32,041 nt of DNA from Fidelibacterota bacterium (GTDB lineage Bacteria; Fidelibacterota; Fidelibacteria; Fidelibacterales; Fidelibacteraceae). Position 1 is the first letter of the stretch. Every line of letters starts with the position of its first letter. The notes under the pieces are model-generated. The model was not told the origin of the DNA. It made no database searches and saw only the letters and a list, made by a program, of their open reading frames with translations. The stretch covers positions 1 through 32,041 of the forward strand of contig JAQULT010000017.1 of assembly GCA_028718545.1 (NCBI GenBank), written 5' to 3'. The translations under genes were made by a program, and so were the position numbers. Of this stretch, positions 1-6,898 are shown one piece after another.

Positions 1-594
1 TGGGGCGGGCAAACTCCGGGAACCCTGGAAGCTCCGTTGGCGCTGGATGCCACGGAAATCGATTCGATATCTTTCAAAGCGAATTGGAGTTCCGTATCCG
101 CAGCTTCTTTGTACCAGCTCTATGTTTCGGAAAATGATGAATTCGGGTCTTTCATTGAAAATTACGGACCGAAGACAACGTCCCTGAATAATATGCTTGT
201 ATCCGGATTGGAATCCGGAACGGATTATTATTATAAAGTAAAAGCATCGGACGGAGACAATGAAAGTGTTTTTTCGAACAGCATCCATGTAGTAACGACC
301 TCAGCAAATACGGAGATCCTTAATATTCCGCTTTCCTTTACTGTCGGAGCAGCTTATCCCAATCCCTTCAATCCTGCCTGCACTCTCCCCCTGAAACTTG
401 ACCGGGATATGTCCGTTGACATAAGCCTGATCGATATATCCGGTAATCTCAGAGAAGAGATCCATTCCGCTTATATGTCCGCGGGAAATCACAGGCTGAC
501 GCTGGATGCCGGAAGACTGAATTCCGGTATTTATATCATTCGTGTTATTGGTGCCGGTGACGTGCATGTCCAGAAAGTGCTTTTGATAAAATAA
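1..594 (+). CDS. C-terminal part of a secreted protein with a fibronectin type III domain and a YPNPFNP-type C-terminal sorting domain (5' end cut by the window)
   Basis: The reading frame is open from base 1, so only the last 197 residues are visible. Residues about 12-100 look like a fibronectin type III fold, with a conserved NW early and a SGLESGTDYYYKVKA segment near the end. After a short linker comes a tail of about 80 residues opening with YPNPFNP (residues 119-125, bases 355-375) and continuing with a beta-rich stretch ending in SGIYIIRV and VQKVLLIK. This tail matches the FlgD-Ig-like/type IX secretion C-terminal domain common in FCB bacteria, which directs export and surface attachment and is normally cleaved off. 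The mature function lies in the missing N-terminal part and cannot be named. Family assignment of the tail is firm; use of a type IX system is inference. Confidence 0.8.
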   Translation, partial: WGGQTPGTLEAPLALDATEIDSISFKANWSSVSAASLYQLYVSENDEFGSFIENYGPKTTSLNNMLVSGLESGTDYYYKVKASDGDNESVFSNSIHVVTTSANTEILNIPLSFTVGAAYPNPFNPACTLPLKLDRDMSVDISLIDISGNLREEIHSAYMSAGNHRLTLDAGRLNSGIYIIRVIGAGDVHVQKVLLIK

Positions 595-621
595 TAGGAA
601 AAAAGAAAGCGGTTCCTATTA
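592..621 (+). terminator. AT-rich hairpin after the secreted-protein gene, possible terminator
   Basis: Bases 592-600 (TAATAGGAA) and 613-621 (TTCCTATTA) are perfect reverse complements separated by a 12-base loop. The hairpin starts inside the stop codon of the upstream gene. The downstream sequence is AT-rich but has no clean T-run, so this may be a weak terminator or an mRNA 3'-end stabiliser. Confidence 0.35.
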
Positions 622-672
622 ATTTACTGCATAATATTTTGCCAAATAATCATCGGGTATAAAAATTAAATA

Positions 673-701
673 TTGATAAAAAGGGGATTATGGCGTATTT
701 T
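673..701 (+). promoter_or_regulatory. Candidate sigma-70-type promoter of thrS
   Basis: TTGATA at 673-678 (5 of 6 matches to the -35 consensus) is followed after 17 bases by TATTTT at 696-701 (4 of 6 to the -10 consensus). Transcription would start about 708, giving a leader of under 30 bases with AGGA about 10 bases before the thrS ATG. The leader is too short for a T-box. This is pattern matching only. Confidence 0.4.
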
Positions 702-734
702 TTACGATGATTTTAATGTGAAAGGATAAAGAAA

Positions 735-2657
735 ATGGCATCTGTGAACATTCAATTCCCGGACGGATCTTTCAAGGTCTTTGAGCAGGGTGTGACCCCG
801 ATGGAGATTGCAAAATCCATCAGTGACGGTTTGGCACGCAATTGCGTTGTTGCCGAGGTCAACCACCGTGCCACTGATCTGACCCGTCCCCTTATCGAAG
901 ATGCCGAACTGCGTCTGATCACCTGGAAAGATCCCGAGGCGCATGATGTACTTTTGCACAGCACGGCACACGTGATGGCACAGGCCGTACAGCGCCTTTT
1001 CCCCGATGTGAAGGTTACGATCGGTCCGGCCATCGAGAACCGCTTCTATTATGATTTTGATACCCCTAAACCTTTTACGGAAGAAGATTTGCCACTAATC
1101 GAAGCCGAAATGCAAAAGATCATCGATGAAGATCAGCCGGTGCTCCGCCGCGAGATATCCCGCAACGATGCGATCAAATTCTTTGAAGAACTGGATGAAC
1201 CCTATAAGGTTGAGATCATCCGTGAAATTCCGGAAGAAGAAATTCTTACGCTGTACAGTGAAGGCGATTTTACGGACCTTTGCCGCGGACCGCACCTGCT
1301 TTCAACCGGAAAGATCCCCGCATTTAAGCTCCTGAGCGTTGCCGGTGCCTACTGGCGCGGCGATGAACGCAATAAAATGCTTTCCCGCATTTACGGGACG
1401 GCTTTCCCCAGTAAAAAACAACTGGAAGCCTATCTGAACTTCCTCGAGGAGGCAAAGAAGCGCGATCACCGACGTCTGGGGAAGGAACTCGATCTTTTTG
1501 AGATTTCCGAAACGATCGGACAGGGACTGTCGATCTGGTTTCCCAAAGGCGCTCTACTGCGAAAAAAGATCGAGGATTACTGGTATGCGGAACACCGCAA
1601 ACGCGGATATGATATCGTTCAGACACCACATATCGGTAAGGCCGATCTCTGGGAGACCTCCGGGCATCTGGGTTTTTACAAGGAATCCATGTATCCGGCC
1701 ATGTCCATCGAAGGCAGGGATTACTACATCAAACCGATGAACTGTCCTTTTCATATCATGATCTATAAACGCCGGCAGACCAGTTATCGTGATCTTCCCC
1801 TGCGCTATGCGGAGTTGGGAACGGTATACCGTTACGAGTTATCCGGTGTGCTGCACGGCCTGATGCGGGTCCGCGGTTTTACCCAGGATGATGCACATAT
1901 CATCTGTACGCCGGAGCAGCTGAGTGATGAAGTGGAGAAACTGCTGGAATTTTCCTTCGATTATCTGAAAGCCTTCGGTTTTCAAGAATACGAGATCTAC
2001 CTCTCGACCAAGCCGGCTGAAAAATTTGTCGGCGAACCTGCACTTTGGGAACAGGCTCAGGAATCCTTGAGCAAATCTCTGAAGAAACTGCAGATCGATT
2101 ACAAGATCGACGAAGGCGGTGGCGCTTTTTACGGTCCCAAGATCGATATCAAGATCAAGGATGCCATCGGCCGCATGTGGCAGTGTACCACTATCCAGTT
2201 CGATTTTAACGAACCGGAACGTTTTGATATGGTCTTTACCACCGCCGACGGTACGCAACAGCGTCCTTTTATGGTCCACCGGGCTATCATGGGATCCCTG
2301 GAGCGCTTTATTGGTGTATTGATCGAACATACCGCCGGAAAATTCCCGCTCTGGTATGCGCCGGTCCAGCTGAAACTCATTCCCGTCTCGGACAAATTCG
2401 CCGCGGGGGCCGAAAAGATCGCCGAAGCCGCCCGGGAGCGGGATCTGCGCGTAGAAGCTGATCTCCGCAATGAACGGGTGGCTTACAAGATTCGCGAAGC
2501 GGAGACCCTGAAGATCCCTGCGATGATCGTTATCGGACAGCAGGAAGAAGACAGCGGTGAATATAAATTGCGCCTGCAGGGCGGGGAAGAGTGGCCGGCA
2601 ATGTCCCTTGATAAGCTTCTTGCCCGTCTGAAGGAACTGGAACGGGAAAAACGCTGA
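735..2657 (+). CDS. thrS: Threonine-tRNA ligase (threonyl-tRNA synthetase)
   Basis: Class II aminoacyl-tRNA synthetase that charges tRNA-Thr and edits mischarged serine. At 640 residues it has the full bacterial length. Domain order: TGS domain (about 1-64), editing domain with HxxxH at H75/H79 and C183/H187, catalytic core, and C-terminal anticodon-binding domain from about 540. The three catalytic zinc ligands are visible as C337 (in MNCPFH), H388 (in DDAHI) and H515 (in MVHRAI), close to E. coli C334/H385/H511. Motif 2 is seen as RVRGFTQDD. The ATG follows an AGGA Shine-Dalgarno element. A 77-base gap separates it from the next gene, which has its own strong ribosome-binding site. Placement upstream of infC-rpmI-rplT is a conserved bacterial arrangement, here interrupted by one extra gene. 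Confidence 0.98.
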   Translation: MASVNIQFPDGSFKVFEQGVTPMEIAKSISDGLARNCVVAEVNHRATDLTRPLIEDAELRLITWKDPEAHDVLLHSTAHVMAQAVQRLFPDVKVTIGPAIENRFYYDFDTPKPFTEEDLPLIEAEMQKIIDEDQPVLRREISRNDAIKFFEELDEPYKVEIIREIPEEEILTLYSEGDFTDLCRGPHLLSTGKIPAFKLLSVAGAYWRGDERNKMLSRIYGTAFPSKKQLEAYLNFLEEAKKRDHRRLGKELDLFEISETIGQGLSIWFPKGALLRKKIEDYWYAEHRKRGYDIVQTPHIGKADLWETSGHLGFYKESMYPAMSIEGRDYYIKPMNCPFHIMIYKRRQTSYRDLPLRYAELGTVYRYELSGVLHGLMRVRGFTQDDAHIICTPEQLSDEVEKLLEFSFDYLKAFGFQEYEIYLSTKPAEKFVGEPALWEQAQESLSKSLKKLQIDYKIDEGGGAFYGPKIDIKIKDAIGRMWQCTTIQFDFNEPERFDMVFTTADGTQQRPFMVHRAIMGSLERFIGVLIEHTAGKFPLWYAPVQLKLIPVSDKFAAGAEKIAEAARERDLRVEADLRNERVAYKIREAETLKIPAMIVIGQQEEDSGEYKLRLQGGEEWPAMSLDKLLARLKELEREKR

Positions 2658-2734
2658 ATTTATTAAATTTTATGATCGATCGATGCCGGGAAATTTTCTT
2701 TGCGCAAGGCGCCGGAAGCAAGAGGAGTTAAAGA

Positions 2735-4492
2735 ATGAAATTATACGGAACCTGTAAATTTGTGAATAAAAAGGTAATCCTGCGTATCCGCGACCGTATT
2801 TGCGAAACCTCGGAGGAATTACTGGAAAGTGACCTGTTTGTTGCCGTCCTTTCCCGTTATGTCGGCGAGCTGAAACGCCGTCAATCAACCTTACTGGGCA
2901 TCTTTGGAAAGCCGGTATCGCAGATCGGCGATAAGGATATCAATACATTGGTCAAGATCCTGCAGATCCTGGGGAAAATGCCCCTGGATACCGTTCCAAA
3001 ACTTCTGGAGAACGGGAAACAATTTGCGGACAAGCCCGAATTGCTGCTTTCCTTTGTCGAGGGATTGTATAATTACTGGCGTACCTTTGAACGATTTATT
3101 ATTTGCGATTCAACCCTGGAGGATTTTGACAAGCGTCCGTATCGGACCTTTGATGCTACGATTGAAGCATTGATGCATCTGGTTCGGCAGACGTATCGCG
3201 AGATCGAGGAGCACATTACCGGGCTGCATCCCCATATTTACCGACAGGTACATGCCGGAGCCGAGCTGGCGGTGATCGCATTGCCCAAAGATCTGCATCT
3301 GCCGCCGGGGACCTATTCGAAGCTGCAGCGTATCCCGTTGATCCGGCAGTTACTGCTCTATCCGCCGCTGTTGCTGGACCCTCCTATGAACAAACGCAGC
3401 GGCCGTTTCGAGCGTGTTGAGCGCAATCCGCTTGACCTTGTCAATCCGGATAATGGCGAATGGTTATGCTATCCCGCAAAAGTGGGATCCTTGCTCATCC
3501 TTGTCTACATACATGAAAAATTCTATGAGTTGGGCTTTTCGCTTTGTAACCTGTTTGAACCGGCGGAAGACGCCTTTCTGGAACGTCCGGCCGATGCCGT
3601 ATATCTGTTTGGTGTGCCCGGGAATGCCCTGGATGATCTTGCCGCTCTGCCAACGGTCTTTTACGATGATGAGGAAAACAACATTCTGGTGGGCGCCTGT
3701 CCGAACGAGGACCGTTTCGCTTATTTCGGTTACCTGAAAAAAATGATACTGACTCTGCATAATATTGTGATGATGAAACGCGGGAATCTGCCCTTTCACG
3801 GAGCGATGGTCCGTATTCTGAGCAATGGGGGAGAAGAAAAGAACATCCTGATCATTGGAGAAAGCGGAACGGGAAAATCGGAAACCCTGGAAGCCCTGCG
3901 CATTATTGGTGAGAACCGGATACGCGAGATGCTCATTATCGCCGATGATATGGGATCCCTGGAACTGGGTGCCGACGACAGGCTTCTGGCCCGGGGTACG
4001 GAGGTGGGAGCTTTTGTCCGTCTCGACGACCTGCAACCGGGATATGCATTCGGCCAGTTGGACCGTTCCATCATCATGAATCCGGGGCGTGTCAATTCCC
4101 GCATTCTTCTCCCGGTGACCACCTACGAGGATCTCATCAAAGGCAGTCCGGTGGATATGGTTCTGTATGCGAACAATTATGAAGAAGTCGACGAAGAGCA
4201 TCCGCTTATTGATATGCTGGAAAATCCGGAATCGGCATTGCATATCTTTCGCGAAGGTACTGCCATGAGCAAGGGCACTACCACGGCTACCGGTCTGGTC
4301 CACAGTTACTTTGCGAATATTTTCGGACCCGTTCAGTACAAAGCTCTGCATGAAACGATCGCAAAAAAATTCTTTGATGCATTCTATACAAAGGGCATTT
4401 TTGTGGGACAACTGCGTACCCGGCTCGGGATCCCGGGTTACGAGCAAAAAGGTCCCGAAGAAGCTGCAAAGGCCTTACTGGAACGCATATGA
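2735..4492 (+). CDS. Uncharacterised protein with a C-terminal PEP-carboxykinase/HPr-kinase-like nucleotide-binding domain
   Basis: This 585-residue protein is not a family I can name. The C-terminal 220 residues carry the motif series of ATP-dependent PEP carboxykinase in the right order: P-loop GESGTGKS at 375-382, a metal-binding-type IADDMGS with D404/D405, GRVNSR with R456 (compare NTRVSYP), then FREGTAMSKGT (505-515) and SYFANIFGP, resembling the FxxGxTAKxxGT...FGAPF segment of PEPCK. The first 340 residues look mostly helical, and I see no PEPCK oxaloacetate-binding motif there. No signal peptide or membrane segment is evident, so it is likely cytoplasmic. AGGAG at 2723-2727 sets the ATG start. 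It sits between thrS and infC in an otherwise translational block. Catalytic competence for nucleotide binding looks intact; the phosphate acceptor is unknown. It could be a carboxykinase relative or a protein kinase analogous to HPr kinase. Confidence 0.75.
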   Translation: MKLYGTCKFVNKKVILRIRDRICETSEELLESDLFVAVLSRYVGELKRRQSTLLGIFGKPVSQIGDKDINTLVKILQILGKMPLDTVPKLLENGKQFADKPELLLSFVEGLYNYWRTFERFIICDSTLEDFDKRPYRTFDATIEALMHLVRQTYREIEEHITGLHPHIYRQVHAGAELAVIALPKDLHLPPGTYSKLQRIPLIRQLLLYPPLLLDPPMNKRSGRFERVERNPLDLVNPDNGEWLCYPAKVGSLLILVYIHEKFYELGFSLCNLFEPAEDAFLERPADAVYLFGVPGNALDDLAALPTVFYDDEENNILVGACPNEDRFAYFGYLKKMILTLHNIVMMKRGNLPFHGAMVRILSNGGEEKNILIIGESGTGKSETLEALRIIGENRIREMLIIADDMGSLELGADDRLLARGTEVGAFVRLDDLQPGYAFGQLDRSIIMNPGRVNSRILLPVTTYEDLIKGSPVDMVLYANNYEEVDEEHPLIDMLENPESALHIFREGTAMSKGTTTATGLVHSYFANIFGPVQYKALHETIAKKFFDAFYTKGIFVGQLRTRLGIPGYEQKGPEEAAKALLERI

Positions 4493-4570
4493 AGCACTCT
4501 TTGATAATAAAAGCGTACACAAGGGAAGTCCCGGACCGGGGCACTGATGTATATCTTTTTCAAAAAAATC

Positions 4571-4600
4571 TTGTCTTTCACCCGTTTACGGCAATATATT
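4571..4600 (+). promoter_or_regulatory. Candidate promoter of the infC-rpmI-rplT operon
   Basis: TTGTCT at 4571-4576 (4 of 6) and TATATT at 4595-4600 (5 of 6) are 18 bases apart. Transcription would start near 4607, leaving a leader of about 60 AT-rich bases before infC. The 188-base interval 4493-4680 otherwise shows only short GC-rich inverted repeats (GGGAAGTCCC near 4524), not a convincing terminator. Confidence 0.4.
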
Positions 4601-4668
4601 AGCGTCAAATTCCCTGGTGATGCGGAATTTTATTATTTATATTATCGTGTATAATTTAAAGGAGTCTT

Positions 4669-5211
4669 ATTACACGGCCAATGACACAAAATGCGAAAAC
4701 CCAAGAAGACGCAATACGAGTAAATGATGCTATCCGCGCGCGTGAAGTGCGTCTGATCAGCGAGGATGGCAAACAAATAGGCATTGTGAGCATACGTGAG
4801 GCGCTCAGTGAAGCTGAAAAAAGCGGACTGGATCTGGTGGAAATATCCCCGAACGCAGTTCCCCCCGTATGCAAGATCATAGATTACGGTAAGTACAACT
4901 ACGAACAACAAAAGCGCGAGAAGATCAACAAGAAAAAGCAACACGTGATTACCGTAAAGGAAGTGCGTTTCCGCCCCCATACCGACACGCACGATATTGA
5001 GACCAAGGTCCGCAAGATCCGTGAATTCATCGAGAACGGCGACCGGGTCAAACTGTCTGTGATGTTCCGCGGCCGTGAAATGGCCCATCAGGAAATCGGA
5101 ATGGAAACCGTGCAGAAAGTCATCGCACTTCTTGAAGATGTTGCAAGGATCGAAAAGGCGCCCTTACAGGAAGGACGCTTTATTACGGCTTATCTCGCCG
5201 CCAAAAAGTAA
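4669..5211 (+). CDS. infC: Translation initiation factor IF-3 (probable AUU start)
   Basis: IF-3 binds the 30S subunit and enforces correct start-codon and initiator-tRNA selection. The N-terminal domain is recognisable from [13 protein letters not shown] and the linker from [11 protein letters not shown]; the C-terminal domain contains [13 protein letters not shown] and [12 protein letters not shown]. The first ATG is at 4681, but the Shine-Dalgarno AAAGGAG ends at 4664, 16 bases away. An in-frame ATT at 4669-4671 lies 4 bases after it, and a TAA at 4657 closes the frame upstream, so ATT is the likely start (180 residues; 176 from the ATG). AUU starts in infC are known in E. coli, where IF-3 represses its own synthesis by rejecting them. 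First gene of infC-rpmI-rplT; its stop overlaps the rpmI Shine-Dalgarno. Confidence 0.95.
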   Translation: MTRPMTQNAKTQEDAIRVNDAIRAREVRLISEDGKQIGIVSIREALSEAEKSGLDLVEISPNAVPPVCKIIDYGKYNYEQQKREKINKKKQHVITVKEVRFRPHTDTHDIETKVRKIREFIENGDRVKLSVMFRGREMAHQEIGMETVQKVIALLEDVARIEKAPLQEGRFITAYLAAKK

Positions 5212-5224
5212 GGAGAATGTGAAC

Positions 5225-5419
5225 ATGCCCAAGATGAAAACAAATCGGGGTGCAGCAAAACGGTTCAAGCAGACCGGCTCAGGCGGTTTAAAACGCAAAA
5301 AAGCCTATGCAAACCACATTTTGACCAAGAAGTCAACCAAACGTAAACGCAACCTGCGCAAGCAGACGGGCGTTTCCTCGGCGGACCTCGGTCGTGTTGA
5401 AAAAATGTTGGGAATTTAA
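5225..5419 (+). CDS. rpmI: Large ribosomal subunit protein bL35
   Basis: 64-residue, highly basic ribosomal protein. The start [20 protein letters not shown] and the central basic [17 protein letters not shown] are diagnostic for bL35. The ATG at 5225 follows AGGAG at 5211-5215, which overlaps the infC stop codon and suggests translational coupling. A longer open frame extends upstream into infC from 5075, but it has no ribosome-binding site and would add sequence foreign to the family. Lies between infC and rplT as in most bacteria. Confidence 0.97.
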   Translation: MPKMKTNRGAAKRFKQTGSGGLKRKKAYANHILTKKSTKRKRNLRKQTGVSSADLGRVEKMLGI

Positions 5420-5449
5420 TTCAGGCTTTTTTGAAGGAGAAAAAAAACT

Positions 5450-5797
5450 ATGCCAAGAGCAAACAGTTCAGTACCAAGACATCGCAGACACCGCAAGATC
5501 ATCAAGCTTGCAAAAGGACAATTCGGCGCACGGCGCAAATTATACAAAACCGCGGTTGAGGCCGTTGAACGCGGCTGGACCTATGCCTACCGGGATCGCC
5601 GCCAGAAAAAACGCGATTTCCGCCAGCTTTGGATCACCCGTATCAATGCCGCAGTACGGCAATACGGCCTGAGTTATTCCCGCTTCATTCATTTATTGAA
5701 TGAAAAGGGCGTGGAGATTGACCGGAAGCAGTTGAGCGATATGGCTGTGCATCAACCGGAGGCATTTGCAAAACTGGTCGAAACGGTTAATAAATAA
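5450..5797 (+). CDS. rplT: Large ribosomal subunit protein bL20
   Basis: 115-residue 23S rRNA-binding protein needed early in 50S assembly. It begins [19 protein letters not shown], and [20 protein letters not shown] plus [16 protein letters not shown] are the conserved basic helices of bL20. The length is normal. GAAGGAG about 11 bases upstream provides a good ribosome-binding site. In E. coli and Bacillus bL20 represses its own operon by binding mRNA; no bL20-binding fold was identified here by eye. It is followed by a 78-base gap before pheS. Confidence 0.98.
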   Translation: MPRANSSVPRHRRHRKIIKLAKGQFGARRKLYKTAVEAVERGWTYAYRDRRQKKRDFRQLWITRINAAVRQYGLSYSRFIHLLNEKGVEIDRKQLSDMAVHQPEAFAKLVETVNK

Positions 5798-5825
5798 TCA
5801 GCTGACTGGAAAAATAACCATGCCC

Positions 5826-5843
5826 TTCCGGCCTGATCCGGAA
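5826..5843 (+). other. Short GC-rich hairpin between rplT and pheS
   Basis: TTCCGG (5826-5831) and CCGGAA (5838-5843) pair around a 6-base loop, about 33 bases before the pheS ATG. There is no T-run after it, so it is not an intrinsic terminator. It may be a processing or stability element in the transcript. Confidence 0.3.
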
Positions 5844-5875
5844 CCTGTGGCAGCAAATATTAAAAAATTGCAGAC

Positions 5876-6886
5876 ATGAATAAAGCGACCGTCACAGAAA
5901 TACGAAAGCAATTCGAAAAAGCCCTGGAAGAGGTACGTGATACCGCTGCGCTGGAAGCATTAAAACACGGCTATTTGGGAAGAAAAGGCATAATTGCCGG
6001 ACTGTTTGCCCGTATCCGGGAAGTACCCCCTGAATCACGAAAGGAAACAGGGGAACTTCTGAATAGCCTGAAAACAGATCTCAGTGCGGCCATCGATGCA
6101 CGCAGTATGCAATTCGCAGTTCCCCGTAAGCAGAAGGAGATCACCGATTTCAGTATGCCGGGCTATGCAATGCATCACGGTTCCCGGCACCCGCTGACAC
6201 AAGCCGTTGATGATATGCTGAATATTTTTCAGCACCTGGGATTTGATATTGCCTACGGACCCGAAGTGGAGATCGACTGGTACAATTTCGAATCGCTGAA
6301 CTTCCCGCCGGACCATCCGGCGCGCGACATGCAGGATACCTTCTATACCGAGGGCGGCGGCGTTTTACGGACGCATACTTCACCAGTGCAGACGCGCTAT
6401 ATGTCTACCCATAAACCACCGGTGCGTATTGTAGCTCCAGGCCGGGTATTCCGTAACGAGGCTATCAGCGCACGCAGCTATTGCCTTTTTCATCAGATCG
6501 AAGGTCTCTATATTGATGAAGGCATTACTTTTGCGGACCTCAAGGGAACCATTGAGCTCTTCTGCAGGCTCTATTACGGAAAGGATGTCCGGATCAAATT
6601 CCGCGGCAGTTATTTCCCTTTTACGGAGCCTTCCGCCGAGATCGACGTATCCTGTTTCCTCTGCGGAGGCAAGGGTTGTCCGGTTTGTAAACAGAGTGGC
6701 TGGCTTGAGATCATGGGTTGCGGAATGGTAGATCCGAACGTGCTTAAAGCCGTGAACTACGATAGCGAACGCTACAGCGGCTACGCTTTCGGGCTCGGTA
6801 TCGAACGTATGCTGATGATGCGCCTGGGTATCAATGATATTCGAATCCTTTTCGAAAATGACGTGGAATTCTTAAAACAGTTTTGA
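5876..6886 (+). CDS. pheS: Phenylalanine-tRNA ligase alpha subunit
   Basis: Catalytic alpha subunit of the alpha2-beta2 enzyme that charges tRNA-Phe; 336 residues, full length. An N-terminal helical tRNA-binding arm (about 1-85) precedes the class II core. Visible motifs are THTSPVQTRYM, motif 2 GRVFRNEAISARS with FHQIEG, and motif 3 GLGIERM (306-312). A four-cysteine knuckle C260-x2-C263-x4-C268-x2-C271 is followed by EIMGCGMVDPNVL, the usual family insertion. No good Shine-Dalgarno is visible before the ATG (AAAAATTGCAGAC), unlike its neighbours, so initiation may be weak or depend on translation of rplT. pheT begins 12 bases after the stop. Confidence 0.98.
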   Translation: MNKATVTEIRKQFEKALEEVRDTAALEALKHGYLGRKGIIAGLFARIREVPPESRKETGELLNSLKTDLSAAIDARSMQFAVPRKQKEITDFSMPGYAMHHGSRHPLTQAVDDMLNIFQHLGFDIAYGPEVEIDWYNFESLNFPPDHPARDMQDTFYTEGGGVLRTHTSPVQTRYMSTHKPPVRIVAPGRVFRNEAISARSYCLFHQIEGLYIDEGITFADLKGTIELFCRLYYGKDVRIKFRGSYFPFTEPSAEIDVSCFLCGGKGCPVCKQSGWLEIMGCGMVDPNVLKAVNYDSERYSGYAFGLGIERMLMMRLGINDIRILFENDVEFLKQF

Positions 6887-6898
6887 CCGGAAATAACA

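Noticed and set aside
595..734. T-box riboswitch before thrS
   Set aside because: The 140-base gap lacks a recognisable T-box sequence and antiterminator, and the likely leader is under 30 bases.
3464..4447. 327-residue open frame on the - strand
   Set aside because: It lies wholly inside the PEPCK-like gene on the opposite strand, has no ribosome-binding site or family motifs, and its composition is that of a reverse-strand shadow.
4516..4545. GC-rich inverted repeats as a terminator before infC
   Set aside because: The repeats (GGGAAGTCCC and CCCGGACCGGG) leave loops of 2 and 1 bases, too tight to form, and the nearest T-run is more than 10 bases away.
5394..5672. 92-residue + strand frame overlapping rpmI and rplT
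   Set aside because: Out of frame with both ribosomal protein genes, which are certain.
6653..6688. Four-cysteine knuckle in pheS as a foreign zinc-domain insertion
   Set aside because: The C-x2-C-x4-C-x2-C segment is an ordinary feature of many bacterial PheS proteins.
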